A stretch of DNA of 30,965 nt. Origin: a virus. The stretch covers positions 1 to 30,965 of IMG/VR virus record IMGVR_UViG_3300043774_000446. One strand, written 5' to 3'. Position numbers and translations under genes: made by a program. Below, piece by piece: positions 1-5,735 of this stretch (position 1 is the stretch's first letter; every line of letters begins with the position of its first letter). The notes beneath the pieces were generated by a model. The model was not told the origin of the DNA. It made no database searches and was given only the letters and a program-made list of their open reading frames with translations.

Positions 1-284
1 AAGGTTGGGAAGTAAAAGGTGTCGCCATAGTTTTCTACCCGGAGGTCGGGGTTGGTTGTGTAAATGTCCACAATGCCGTCGTCCCCGCCGTACCGATAGC
101 AGAGTTCCTGTACCGTGACTGTGTTGGTGAGCTTTTCCCGCCAGCTCCGGCCATAGGAACGTACATGGCATTCATAGAGGAAGCCGTCTTCATGTGCATG
201 AATGAGGTTGGCTACAATTGCCTGTACCTCTTGCAGTTCCTCGATGCTTAGGTTTTTCAAAAAGTTTTGGATTCGATTGCTCAT
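1..284 (-). CDS. Partial unknown protein, N-terminal part only
   Basis: The reading frame opens with ATG at 284 and stays open to the left edge, so the C-terminus lies outside the window; about 94 residues are visible. The protein begins MSNRIQNFLKNLS and continues with a helical stretch (EELQEVQAIVANLIHAH) followed by a mixed, aromatic-rich part. I recognise no domain. Its start overlaps the stop of the methylglyoxal synthase gene as ATGA, which supports this start and suggests translational coupling. It is the most distal visible gene of the unit that starts at 2075. Confidence 0.75.
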   Translation of the reverse strand, partial: MSNRIQNFLKNLSIEELQEVQAIVANLIHAHEDGFLYECHVRSYGRSWREKLTNTVTVQELCYRYGGDDGIVDIYTTNPDLRVENYGDTFYFPT

Positions 285-652
285 GCCTTTTCAATTGATT
301 GTATAAGTTTGCTGGCCGTACTGTAATTGGTGGCCAGAGGAATGTCGTAAACGTTGCAGAGGCGGAGTAGCATATGAATGTCTACCTCGTGTGGGTGCGA
401 GTGCAGCGGGTCAATAAAGAAGAGTACCATGTCCAGTTTTCCTTCTACTAGGAGTGATGCTATTTGTGCGTCTCCTCCTAGCGGTCCGCTATTCAGTCGT
501 TCCACTATCAACCCGGCATGGAGGATGTGCTGACCGGTAGTGCCGGTAGCTACGAGTTCCACGTCATCGCGATGAAAGAAGTCCAGTCGCTTCATGACAA
601 AGGCAACCATGTCAGCCTTTTTGTTGTCGTGTGCTATAATTGCTATTTTCAT
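281..652 (-). CDS. mgsA: Methylglyoxal synthase
   Basis: MgsA converts dihydroxyacetone phosphate to methylglyoxal and free phosphate in the cytoplasm. The 123-residue protein shows the family from end to end: AHDNKK near the N-terminus (His8), VATGTTG at 35-40, SGPLGGD at 55-61, FFIDPL with Asp81, HPHEVD with His88 and Asp91, then LLRLCNVYDIPLATN. His8, Asp61, Asp81, His88 and Asp91 line up with the E. coli catalytic and substrate residues His19, Asp71, Asp91, His98 and Asp101 with a constant offset of 10-11, so the active site looks intact. I chose ATG at 652, just after the upstream stop at 654; a longer frame from 676 would only add a Thr-rich tail. It sits among small unknown genes in the unit starting at 2075. 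Length is somewhat shorter than the bacterial enzyme. Confidence 0.92.
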   Translation of the reverse strand: MKIAIIAHDNKKADMVAFVMKRLDFFHRDDVELVATGTTGQHILHAGLIVERLNSGPLGGDAQIASLLVEGKLDMVLFFIDPLHSHPHEVDIHMLLRLCNVYDIPLATNYSTASKLIQSIEKA

Positions 653-653
653 C

Positions 654-971
654 CTAGTAGTCGTAGTCGTCGTCAAATTCAGAGAAGGTTACTTTTGTCT
701 CTACATTACGCCAATTGCGCGGATCCTCTCGATGAGGCTGTGGTTCTACCGGGTATGCCTTGTTTGCAGCGGTAATAGCCGCATCGTAGGTCATACCTTC
801 GTTCCATACGTAGTAGCCGGTAGTTCCATGAGCAGCCCAGCCGCTGAAAGATTCCACGAGCATACTGTGGTAGGCATCAGCAATTCCCTGCCAGTATTTG
901 TCAGACGAGCTTCTCTGCTTTTCCTGGGCTTCTGCCAGTTTTTGAATGAGGTATTCAGCGTTGGTGATCAT
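654..971 (-). CDS. Unknown protein with acidic tail
   Basis: A 105-residue protein with a helical N-terminal half (ITNAEYLIQKLAEAQEKQ) and a very acidic end, FDDDYDY. The middle contains GWAAHGTTGYYVWNEGMTYDAAI, which looks like a small compact domain. I do not recognise a family. Its ATG overlaps the stop of the gene before it (ATGA at 968-971), and its TAG lies one base before the mgsA start, so it is likely co-transcribed and perhaps translationally coupled with mgsA. Confidence 0.8.
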   Translation of the reverse strand: MITNAEYLIQKLAEAQEKQRSSSDKYWQGIADAYHSMLVESFSGWAAHGTTGYYVWNEGMTYDAAITAANKAYPVEPQPHREDPRNWRNVETKVTFSEFDDDYDY

Positions 972-1156
972 AGTTCTTCGGGGTTGTTAATTAGTTCGGT
1001 AATGTCATTGTAGGCCAGGTTGCATTCGTGTGTTTCGCTTCCGCCTTCCTCGATCTCGCTAACCGCAAGTGAGTAGAAGTCCCAGATTTCTGATGCATGC
1101 TGCGGATGTTCTTTAACCAACCGAAGCGATTCTTTGCGTAGTTCAGATAGTGTCAT
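968..1156 (-). CDS. Small acidic unknown protein
   Basis: A 62-residue, mostly helical and acidic protein (MTLSELRKESLRLVKEHPQH, ending in NNPEEL). No domain is recognised. It lies four bases after the preceding gene and overlaps the next gene as ATGA, consistent with membership of the same transcription unit. The phage-typical small size and position are the main support. Confidence 0.7.
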   Translation of the reverse strand: MTLSELRKESLRLVKEHPQHASEIWDFYSLAVSEIEEGGSETHECNLAYNDITELINNPEEL

Positions 1157-1160
1157 ATGC

Positions 1161-1412
1161 TTAGCTTAAGAGTTTTCCAGAGTGAAGGTTGTTCAGCAGG
1201 CATTCCAGGAATCGTGCATCCTCGGCGGGTACTTCCACCGTGAGGATCATATCAGTGCCAGTAACGTCGGGTGACCAACGTGTGTTGAGTGAGTTTCCAA
1301 TTTCCCATTTGATGTCCTCCTCCACGCCACGAGACCATTGTAGGCCGCGTCCGTTTTCGTCGTTAAGGATAGCCTTGGGCAGGCTTCGGAAGGTGTATGT
1401 TTGTGTTATCAT
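1161..1412 (-). CDS. Unknown 83-residue protein
   Basis: The protein begins MITQTYTFRSLPKAIL. I chose ATG at 1412, one base after the upstream stop at 1414, over a longer frame from 1568 that would run through most of the upstream gene. The sequence mixes strands and loops (DMILTVEVPAEDARFLECLL) and could be a small alpha/beta domain. I do not recognise a family. It belongs to the unit starting at 2075. Confidence 0.72.
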   Translation of the reverse strand: MITQTYTFRSLPKAILNDENGRGLQWSRGVEEDIKWEIGNSLNTRWSPDVTGTDMILTVEVPAEDARFLECLLNNLHSGKLLS

Positions 1413-1413
1413 C

Positions 1414-1755
1414 TTAGTGGAATAGAGATAATAAGTTTTGATAGTCGGCCGGTGTAGATGCTCGGAATGATTGAGGATCAATCTGTAGTTTAGGATCATC
1501 TCCCCAGCGTTCCATTGCTTGAGCATATGCCTGATTAGAGGTAACCGCCCATTCGCTATTCCAACCACCTGATTTGAAGTTGTATAGATACTCGCGCTTC
1601 TCAGTGATGAGTTTATCCAATCGAGTCATTTCCTCAGCGTACTCCAGTTTGATGTCCTGGATAGTAGGGTTGGTATCCATTGTGGATAGTGCATCAATGC
1701 GTACAAATAATTGATTGCGGCGGTCGATGATTTTTTGAAGTTCTGCGTTTGTCAT
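1414..1755 (-). CDS. Unknown protein, helical N-terminal half
   Basis: A 113-residue protein. Residues 1-55 are rich in charged heptad-like sequence (MTNAELQKIIDRRNQLFVRIDAL and EYAEEMTRLDKLITEK) and probably form a helical hairpin or coiled coil. The C-terminal part carries several aromatic residues and the segment AYAQAMERWGDDPKLQIDP. No family is recognised. It follows the DnaA domain IV gene after 23 bases and precedes the next gene with almost no gap. Confidence 0.78.
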   Translation of the reverse strand: MTNAELQKIIDRRNQLFVRIDALSTMDTNPTIQDIKLEYAEEMTRLDKLITEKREYLYNFKSGGWNSEWAVTSNQAYAQAMERWGDDPKLQIDPQSFRASTPADYQNLLSLFH

Positions 1756-1778
1756 GTTCTGGTTAATTATGTGAATGA

Positions 1779-2075
1779 TTAAAGTTGAGCAGTGATAGCC
1801 ATTACCTTGGCTTTGTATGCCGCGTTACGACGTGTGTCAGAATCTACCGCGTTGCAGGCGTGTAATACCGTAGCATGGTTGTCGCGGTTGTGAGCGGCAG
1901 CAATATCTTTGGATTTACCGAAACCATTCCAGTAGCAGATAGCCATAGATGCTTGACGTGCTTGAGCGATTGTACCAGTACGGCGAGGACCAGTAAGGTC
2001 AGCTACAGTGATTCCCCATTGCTCGGCAGTAAGAGCGATAACTTTGTTGACTGCGGTTTGTTTGAAGTGTACCAT
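1779..2075 (-). CDS. Free-standing DnaA domain IV-like DNA-binding protein
   Basis: This 98-residue protein matches the C-terminal DNA-binding domain of the replication initiator DnaA, without the AAA+ ATPase part. Residues 18-50 give EQWGITVADLTGPRRTGTIAQARQ, like the DnaA stretch ending in R-ARQ-AM, and residues 53-75 (GKSKDIAAAHNRDNHATVLHAC) match the signature helix-turn-helix in which DnaA has G-RDHTTVLHAC. In DnaA this domain binds DnaA boxes. Here it could bind phage or host DnaA boxes to regulate replication or transcription, or compete with host DnaA; which of these is inference. It is the first gene after a full intergenic cassette, and its ATG lies just downstream of the TATACTATA block. 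I did not find clustered DnaA boxes nearby. Confidence 0.85.
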   Translation of the reverse strand: MVHFKQTAVNKVIALTAEQWGITVADLTGPRRTGTIAQARQASMAICYWNGFGKSKDIAAAHNRDNHATVLHACNAVDSDTRRNAAYKAKVMAITAQL

Positions 2076-2087
2076 ATTATTTAATTG

Positions 2088-2150
2088 TATAGTATAAAAT
2101 TAACCAATAAATCCGAAAGAAAAAAATTTTGTGTGTTAACAAATTGTTAA
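2088..2150 (-). promoter_or_regulatory. Intergenic cassette 1 (promoter plus 3' block)
   Basis: On the minus strand the proximal block TTGGTTAATTTTATACTATA (2107-2088) ends about 12 bases before the ATG at 2075. The distal block differs from most copies: it contains the inverted repeat TTAACAA-A-TTGTTAA at 2136-2150. The middle carries CTTTCGG as in the copy at 14768-14831, but without its pairing partner, so the hairpin is lost here. Promoter function is inferred from repetition and position. Confidence 0.65.
2136..2150. repeat. Inverted repeat, operator-like
   Basis: A 15-base inverted repeat, TTAACAA-A-TTGTTAA, with 7-base arms. Nearly the same repeat recurs at 2640-2656. Other cassettes carry GTTATTAACAA instead at this place. 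The repeat could be a regulator-binding site; the neighbouring winged-helix gene (2660-3025) is one candidate, which is inference. Confidence 0.5.
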
Positions 2151-2153
2151 ATT

Positions 2154-2375
2154 TTACTCAATTTCAAATCCTTTTCTGGAGCGACCATATGAAGTGCGGA
2201 CGTAGTTCTCGCGCAAATCGTGCAAATGCCTGAGGCAGCGATTGAAAGTCCAGAACTTTTCGCGTTGTTTGTTGGTAGCAGTGTTATAGAAAGAGGTTTC
2301 CTTTTCGCCCCATTCCTCAACTAGGCATTTTACGATTTCAGCTTTGGTGCTAAAGGTTTGTTGTAACTTTGACAT
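2154..2375 (-). CDS. Small basic unknown protein
   Basis: A 73-residue protein, MSKLQQTFSTKAEIVKCLV and onward, with an aromatic and basic middle (KEKETSFYNTATNKQREKFW is not exact; the visible motif is NKQREKFWTFNRCLRHL) and a basic C-terminal part (RTSYGRSRKGFEIE). It could bind nucleic acid, but no family is recognised. It is the last gene of a two-gene unit, one base after the preceding gene, and ends just before intergenic cassette 1. Confidence 0.72.
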   Translation of the reverse strand: MSKLQQTFSTKAEIVKCLVEEWGEKETSFYNTATNKQREKFWTFNRCLRHLHDLRENYVRTSYGRSRKGFEIE

Positions 2376-2376
2376 A

Positions 2377-2574
2377 TTATTTGTTTTGTGAATTTTCGTA
2401 TGCGGCAGCCCACTGGTTAATCTTTGCTTTTACCATGAAGTCGATGTCTTCAACCATTGGTCGTGTGTAGCTGATGATATCATCAGAAGGATCCATGTAA
2501 CCTTCTTGCACCATGTATGCTTTTGCCTTTTCCATTGTTTCCTCAGAGAGACCGTAATTGTTTGCTTTTGCCAT
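2377..2574 (-). CDS. Small unknown protein
   Basis: A 65-residue protein beginning MAKANNYGLSEETMEKAKAYM, acidic in the middle (DPSDDIISYTRP) and helical at the end (VKAKINQWAAAYENSQNK). No family is recognised. It is the first gene after intergenic cassette 2, with its ATG about 18 bases from the end of the TATACTATA block, which supports the start. Confidence 0.75.
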   Translation of the reverse strand: MAKANNYGLSEETMEKAKAYMVQEGYMDPSDDIISYTRPMVEDIDFMVKAKINQWAAAYENSQNK

Positions 2575-2592
2575 ATCCGTATTATTTAATTG

Positions 2593-2656
2593 TATAGTAT
2601 AAAATTAACCAAAAGTTTCCACATAGAAAAATTTTTTGTGTTAACAAATTGTTAAC
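2593..2656 (-). promoter_or_regulatory. Intergenic cassette 2
   Basis: On the minus strand the proximal block TTGGTTAATTTTATACTATA occupies 2612-2593, shortly before the ATG at 2574. The middle is AT-rich with TGTG and CACA arms that could pair weakly. The distal end is the perfect inverted repeat at 2640-2656, adjoining the stop of the winged-helix gene. Function as promoter and possible terminator is inferred from recurrence. Confidence 0.65.
2640..2656. repeat. Perfect 17-base inverted repeat, operator-like
   Basis: GTTAACAA-A-TTGTTAAC is a perfect inverted repeat with 8-base arms around one central base. It lies just past the stop codon of the winged-helix gene and in the upstream part of the cassette serving the gene at 2574. 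Its near twin is at 2136-2150. An operator for a dimeric regulator is the simplest reading, unproven. Confidence 0.55.
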
Positions 2657-2659
2657 TTT

Positions 2660-3025
2660 TTACGCGGAGTAGAGTTCAGCATAAGTCTTGCCTTCCGGGT
2701 TATTGTACCAAGGTTCATCGTTACGCCATTCCGGGTGCAGATAGAATTTGCTTTCGTTGAGGTAGATGATAACATAACCGGCATCGTTAGCCTCGTCGAT
2801 GTTGAGATAGCCTTTCTGTACCAGGGAAGAGAGTACGCCTCGAATGGAACGAGTAGAAATACCGGTCCATTGTGCAAGGTCCTTGGCATCGATATCGGAG
2901 AATCCAGGTTCTGCGTAGAGTCCACCAATGAAGGCGGTCAGAACGGATTGTTCCATAGTGGTTAAGGAATGCTTTGATACCTCTTCAGCGATGAGGCTTT
3001 CTACGGTGAATGTGATGTTTTCCAT
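2660..3025 (-). CDS. Winged-helix transcription regulator
   Basis: A 121-residue protein with a winged helix-turn-helix read between about 20 and 90: a first helix (TTMEQSVLTAFIGGLY), then IDAKDLAQWTGISTRSIRGVLSSLVQKGYLNIDEA, which has the typical helix-turn-recognition-helix pattern (A-DLA-TGIS-RSIRGVL-L-KGYL), followed by a hydrophobic wing (YVIIYLNESKFYLHP). This suggests a DNA-binding regulator of the MarR or GntR style, but the exact family is not clear. The gene stands alone between two cassettes, so it has its own promoter and possibly terminator. Inverted repeats near its 3' end and in the next cassette are candidate targets, which is inference. Confidence 0.75.
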   Translation of the reverse strand: MENITFTVESLIAEEVSKHSLTTMEQSVLTAFIGGLYAEPGFSDIDAKDLAQWTGISTRSIRGVLSSLVQKGYLNIDEANDAGYVIIYLNESKFYLHPEWRNDEPWYNNPEGKTYAELYSA

Positions 3026-3039
3026 ATCAGTTAATTAAT

Positions 3040-3103
3040 TATAGTATAAAATTAACCAATAGTTTTCACATAAAAAAATCTAGAGGCATAAAGTTATTAA
3101 CAA
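3040..3103 (-). promoter_or_regulatory. Intergenic cassette 3
   Basis: The minus-strand block TTGGTTAATTTTATACTATA is at 3059-3040, 14 bases before the ATG of the winged-helix gene. The distal GTTAATAACTTT block is at 3103-3090. The middle holds ATTTTTTTATGTG but little pairing, so terminator ability is doubtful in this copy. Confidence 0.65.
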
Positions 3104-3125
3104 TTTTCATTCACTTATGAACAAT

Positions 3126-3350
3126 CTATCCCAGTTCCAGGCCATGCTCGGAGACGATTCGGCGTATCCGGTCTCGAAAGTCGCTATATGCATCGTGAAC
3201 CACCTCAGGCAGGTTCTCGTTGTACTTCACTTCCTTACGCAGTTCCTGGTCAATTTCCCAGACTACCGATTTCCACTTTCTACCGTTGATTGCGTCGTTG
3301 AGTTCTTCTGCCTCCTCGTGTATGTCGAATTCTAATGTTGCTTTTGCCAT
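3126..3350 (-). CDS. Small conserved-looking phage protein
   Basis: A 74-residue acidic protein beginning MAKATLEFDIHEEAEELNDA, then NGRKWKSVVWEIDQELRKEVKY. The pattern of an N-terminal strand, a helix, NG-KW, and a charged helix with LR--KY resembles a small protein seen in many tailed phages, as I remember them; its function is not known to me. I chose ATG at 3350, two bases after the upstream stop at 3352, over a longer frame from 3425 that overlaps the upstream gene. It ends the unit that begins with the RadA-HEXXH gene. Confidence 0.75.
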   Translation of the reverse strand: MAKATLEFDIHEEAEELNDAINGRKWKSVVWEIDQELRKEVKYNENLPEVVHDAYSDFRDRIRRIVSEHGLELG

Positions 3351-3351
3351 G

Positions 3352-3759
3352 TTATGCGAATACTTGTTGTTTCCAAAATACGGTTTGTAGCACTGCGTCT
3401 GCGTCCCCCGCGTCATCGTTCTCATTGATGAAGTTTAAGATTGCCTGTGGATCGGTGTCCTCTACAAAGCGATGTACATCTTCCATCTTGATAGTGGAGT
3501 CCATCTCGCCTTCACCTTCGTGGTCTACAAAAGTGAGTGCGCCGCCCATGCGTAGGATTTGCATGAGTACGTCCTCATAGCAAACCGATTCCTTGGCACT
3601 ACTGCTGGATTTGAGTAGTTGGGCACGTGCTTCGTCATACCGCTTCTCATCCGCGGTGAGTTCAATACCATAGCCGTTCATGTAGCCGGTGCCAACTGCA
3701 TTACAGAGAGCACGATAGAAGATGTCTTCTGATTCTGAGTGTGATAGTGTTATTTCCAT
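3352..3759 (-). CDS. Acidic unknown protein
   Basis: A 135-residue protein. The first part (MEITLSHSESEDIFYRALCNAVG) is followed by GYGIELTADEKRYDEARAQLL and an acidic centre (MGGALTFVDHEGEGEMDSTI), ending with VLQTVFWKQQVFA. The segment around residues 55-85 (ESVCYEDVLMQILRMGGALTFVD) has the look of a conserved phage protein that I recall without a function. It overlaps the end of the GIY-YIG-like gene by 10 bases, so the two are probably co-translated. Confidence 0.78.
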   Translation of the reverse strand: MEITLSHSESEDIFYRALCNAVGTGYMNGYGIELTADEKRYDEARAQLLKSSSSAKESVCYEDVLMQILRMGGALTFVDHEGEGEMDSTIKMEDVHRFVEDTDPQAILNFINENDDAGDADAVLQTVFWKQQVFA

Positions 3760-4229
3760 ATAGTTGTATTTTGTTCTTCAATCCAGTGCATTGCGTAGTT
3801 TCCGCATTCATGTTTAATGATTGTTTCAATAATAGTGGTCAGGGTTGATATGTCAATCCTAAACCATTCAGTGCTTGCCGTCTTTCTGTCTGCCGAATTC
3901 ATCCCGTATTTGAGGTTTCTCTTCCATCGGGTTTCAACGGCCCGAGATTTTTGCAGCCCCGTTCCACGATCGTCTGTGCTGAAGCGGAAATACGCAAGCG
4001 GTTTGATTTGACGAGGGTTTCCGTTATTGAGCTTTGAAATGCGTCGTTCAATTGAAGGCGGGTATGGGCTGTTCTGATACTTCTTCCAAGTCCGCACTTT
4101 GTCATCCGTAACAGCATGGCTAACAATGCCTATTTTGAAGTAGGGTGAGCTTTCTGCTTCATAGCCTTCCTCTACAAAAATGTAGAGGAAGGAGTCACCG
4201 TTGATTGTATTTTTATCGTGTTCCATCAT
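3750..4229 (-). CDS. GIY-YIG-like (T5orf172-type) nuclease-fold protein
   Basis: The frame is 159-160 residues from ATG at 4229, which overlaps the stop of the RadA-HEXXH gene as TAATG. Visible features suit the divergent GIY-YIG family that includes T5orf172 and MUG113: SFLYIFVEEG (in place of GIY), YFKIGIVSH (the second strand with KIG), a run RRISKLNNGNPRQIKPLAYF, Glu in AVETRWKRNLKYG, and the end motif TEWFRID. Such proteins cut or bind DNA; some are nicking enzymes. The YIF and KIG strands and the EWF end are clear, while the exact catalytic Arg and Glu are my best guess. Its place directly behind a repair-type ATPase suggests a DNA-processing role, which is inference. Confidence 0.7.
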   Translation of the reverse strand: MMEHDKNTINGDSFLYIFVEEGYEAESSPYFKIGIVSHAVTDDKVRTWKKYQNSPYPPSIERRISKLNNGNPRQIKPLAYFRFSTDDRGTGLQKSRAVETRWKRNLKYGMNSADRKTASTEWFRIDISTLTTIIETIIKHECGNYAMHWIEEQNTTIWK

Positions 4230-5434
4230 TATGCGTTTGTAGGTGTTGACCATAACCAAGATTCCTCCACCGCGATGCGTGAAATTTCTTTCCACATTTT
4301 CTTGGTATGGTGTTGGTAACCTTTGAAGAGGTGTACCCATTCATGAAGGATAACCCAGAGTGCAGCCTCCTCCTTGTTCTTTACGTGAGTGTGAATGAAC
4401 GGACGCTCAGAGCGGTAGCCTACCCATTCCCAAGATTTGTCAGTTACCCGGTCGAAGAACTTCTTACCAAAGTTGATTTGACCGGTTTTGAAGTAGCAGC
4501 ATGCGCGTTTGCCTTCCCAGGTCAGCTTTACCTTGTCGGCAGAACCAATGAATGTGTGAGTAGCAAAACGGTCGGCGTGTTTGCGGTTAAGGTATGAGAC
4601 GAGAGTTTCCGCGGTGTCCTTGAACTTTTCCCAGTTGAGGTTTTCACCTGAAGAGCTTCCCTTATACTCCATTACCATGTCACGGACCTCATCGGGAGTT
4701 TGGCTGTCCACCAGGTTCCACCATTCGGAACCGATAAAGACGCCATCAGCCGTGATACGGAAAGAATAGCTTTCCATGTTTCCACCAAAGCGGTTCTTAC
4801 TCATGGAAAAGAGACGCTCCCTGATTTCCTGGTCGAACCATACTGTCATGTGAGAGTCAACCTCGTGTTTAAGGAAGGAAGGACCTGAGTAGTTTCCACC
4901 TTTGTCATTGTGACCAATGAGCATGATAGGCGTGAAAGATTTCTTAGCCCATTTGGTAAAGCGTTCTACCAAAACGATTTGACCACGGGTTGGACCGTCG
5001 GACATTTTAGAAGCCATTTTTTGGAGAGAGTCGACGATTACCATTGATGGGTTTAGACTTTCTAACGCTTCAAATAACATATCAATTCCACCCGGTTGAG
5101 CGTGGAATTCGTGAGTGCTGACGAGCAAGCTGTCGAAGCCAGGTATTTTCTTGGCTTGCAGTTTCAATTGGAAGTCAGACATCTCGTAGGAAAGGAAAAC
5201 TACCGGACGCTTATCGCGTTCAGCTACTCGGGAACCAACCACCGCGCAGAGCGTGGTCTTACCAGATCCTGGGTTACCAGTTACGAGTACAACTTGTGAG
5301 GGAACCAATCCACCAATTTCCGAGAGGACGCTGTCCAACTCAGGAGAGTCGGTTTTGATGGTTTGAAAGAGTTTCTCTGGTACCTCGATGTCAGATACCT
5401 TTTTGAAAGTTTGCTTTGCGGCGGTTAATTCCAT
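4229..5434 (-). CDS. RadA/Sms-like RecA-family ATPase fused to an HEXXH metalloprotease-like domain
   Basis: The protein has 401 residues. The N-terminal two-thirds are a RecA-family ATPase: Walker A GNPGSGKTT (53-61), LSYEMSD after the second strand (81-87), Walker B MVIVDS (131-136), and SKNRFGG (212-218), which is the KNRFG motif characteristic of RadA/Sms. The RadA zinc finger is absent at the N-terminus, and no Lon-like domain follows. Instead, after a linker at about 255-265, a C-terminal domain (about 266-395) carries ALWVILHEWVHLFKGYQHH with HEWVH at 364-368 and a candidate third zinc ligand at His375. This resembles SprT or WLM-type zinc proteases. RadA acts in recombination and branch migration; SprT/SPRTN-type proteases digest DNA-bound proteins. 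A combined role in clearing proteins from DNA is inference. It is the first gene after cassette 4 and is followed by a GIY-YIG-like gene. Confidence 0.85.
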   Translation of the reverse strand: MELTAAKQTFKKVSDIEVPEKLFQTIKTDSPELDSVLSEIGGLVPSQVVLVTGNPGSGKTTLCAVVGSRVAERDKRPVVFLSYEMSDFQLKLQAKKIPGFDSLLVSTHEFHAQPGGIDMLFEALESLNPSMVIVDSLQKMASKMSDGPTRGQIVLVERFTKWAKKSFTPIMLIGHNDKGGNYSGPSFLKHEVDSHMTVWFDQEIRERLFSMSKNRFGGNMESYSFRITADGVFIGSEWWNLVDSQTPDEVRDMVMEYKGSSSGENLNWEKFKDTAETLVSYLNRKHADRFATHTFIGSADKVKLTWEGKRACCYFKTGQINFGKKFFDRVTDKSWEWVGYRSERPFIHTHVKNKEEAALWVILHEWVHLFKGYQHHTKKMWKEISRIAVEESWLWSTPTNA

Positions 5435-5451
5435 AGGTTATTATTTAATTT

Positions 5452-5514
5452 GATAGTATAAAATTAACCAAAAGATTTCACATAAAAAAATGTTTTTGCA
5501 AAAAGTTATTAACA
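5452..5514 (-). promoter_or_regulatory. Intergenic cassette 4
   Basis: The minus-strand proximal block is TTGGTTAATTTTATACTATC (5471-5452), 17 bases before the RadA-HEXXH start. The distal GTTAATAACTTT lies at 5514-5502. Between them ACAT and ATGT arms flank a run of T, giving a weak hairpin. A promoter, with doubtful termination. Confidence 0.65.
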
Positions 5515-5519
5515 TTTTT

Positions 5520-5735
5520 TCATGAGCAAACCGTGTAATTGTTTGTGGCTTCCAAGAAAAGCCGAGCTGCCTGTTTTTGTTTTGCCTCGTCCTCCGACCA
5601 CATTCCATCCATAAGGAGTTCACCTCGTTGGAAGTTTCTGTCAAGCAACCATTCAGTTCGGTCAATGTATTCCTCCACTGGGATGCCAAGCAGCTCAGCA
5701 GCTGCTTGGTCCATCATATCATATAGTCCTAACAT
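5520..5735 (-). CDS. Small acidic unknown protein
   Basis: A 71-residue protein, MLGLYDMMDQAAAELLGIPV and onward, helical and acidic. Its ATG overlaps the stop codon of the nicotinamide phosphoribosyltransferase gene (TAATG at 5735), so it is the second and last gene of that unit and likely translationally coupled to it. The segment AAAELLGIPVEEYIDR looks like a small helical domain. No family is recognised. Co-expression with the NAD gene makes a related role possible but unproven. Confidence 0.75.
   Translation of the reverse strand: MLGLYDMMDQAAAELLGIPVEEYIDRTEWLLDRNFQRGELLMDGMWSEDEAKQKQAARLFLEATNNYTVCS

Noticed and set aside
1779-2150. Phage replication origin next to the DnaA domain IV gene
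   Set aside because: No cluster of DnaA boxes or iterons was seen; the nearby inverted repeats are better explained as operator-like sites.
2641-2928. Minus-strand frame of 95 residues within the winged-helix gene
   Set aside because: It overlaps the winged-helix gene in another register and has low-complexity Ser/Thr-rich content without a start context.
5441-5689. Minus-strand frame of 82 residues across cassette 4
   Set aside because: It runs through the promoter cassette and overlaps the better-placed 71-residue gene, which starts at the stop of the nicotinamide phosphoribosyltransferase gene.
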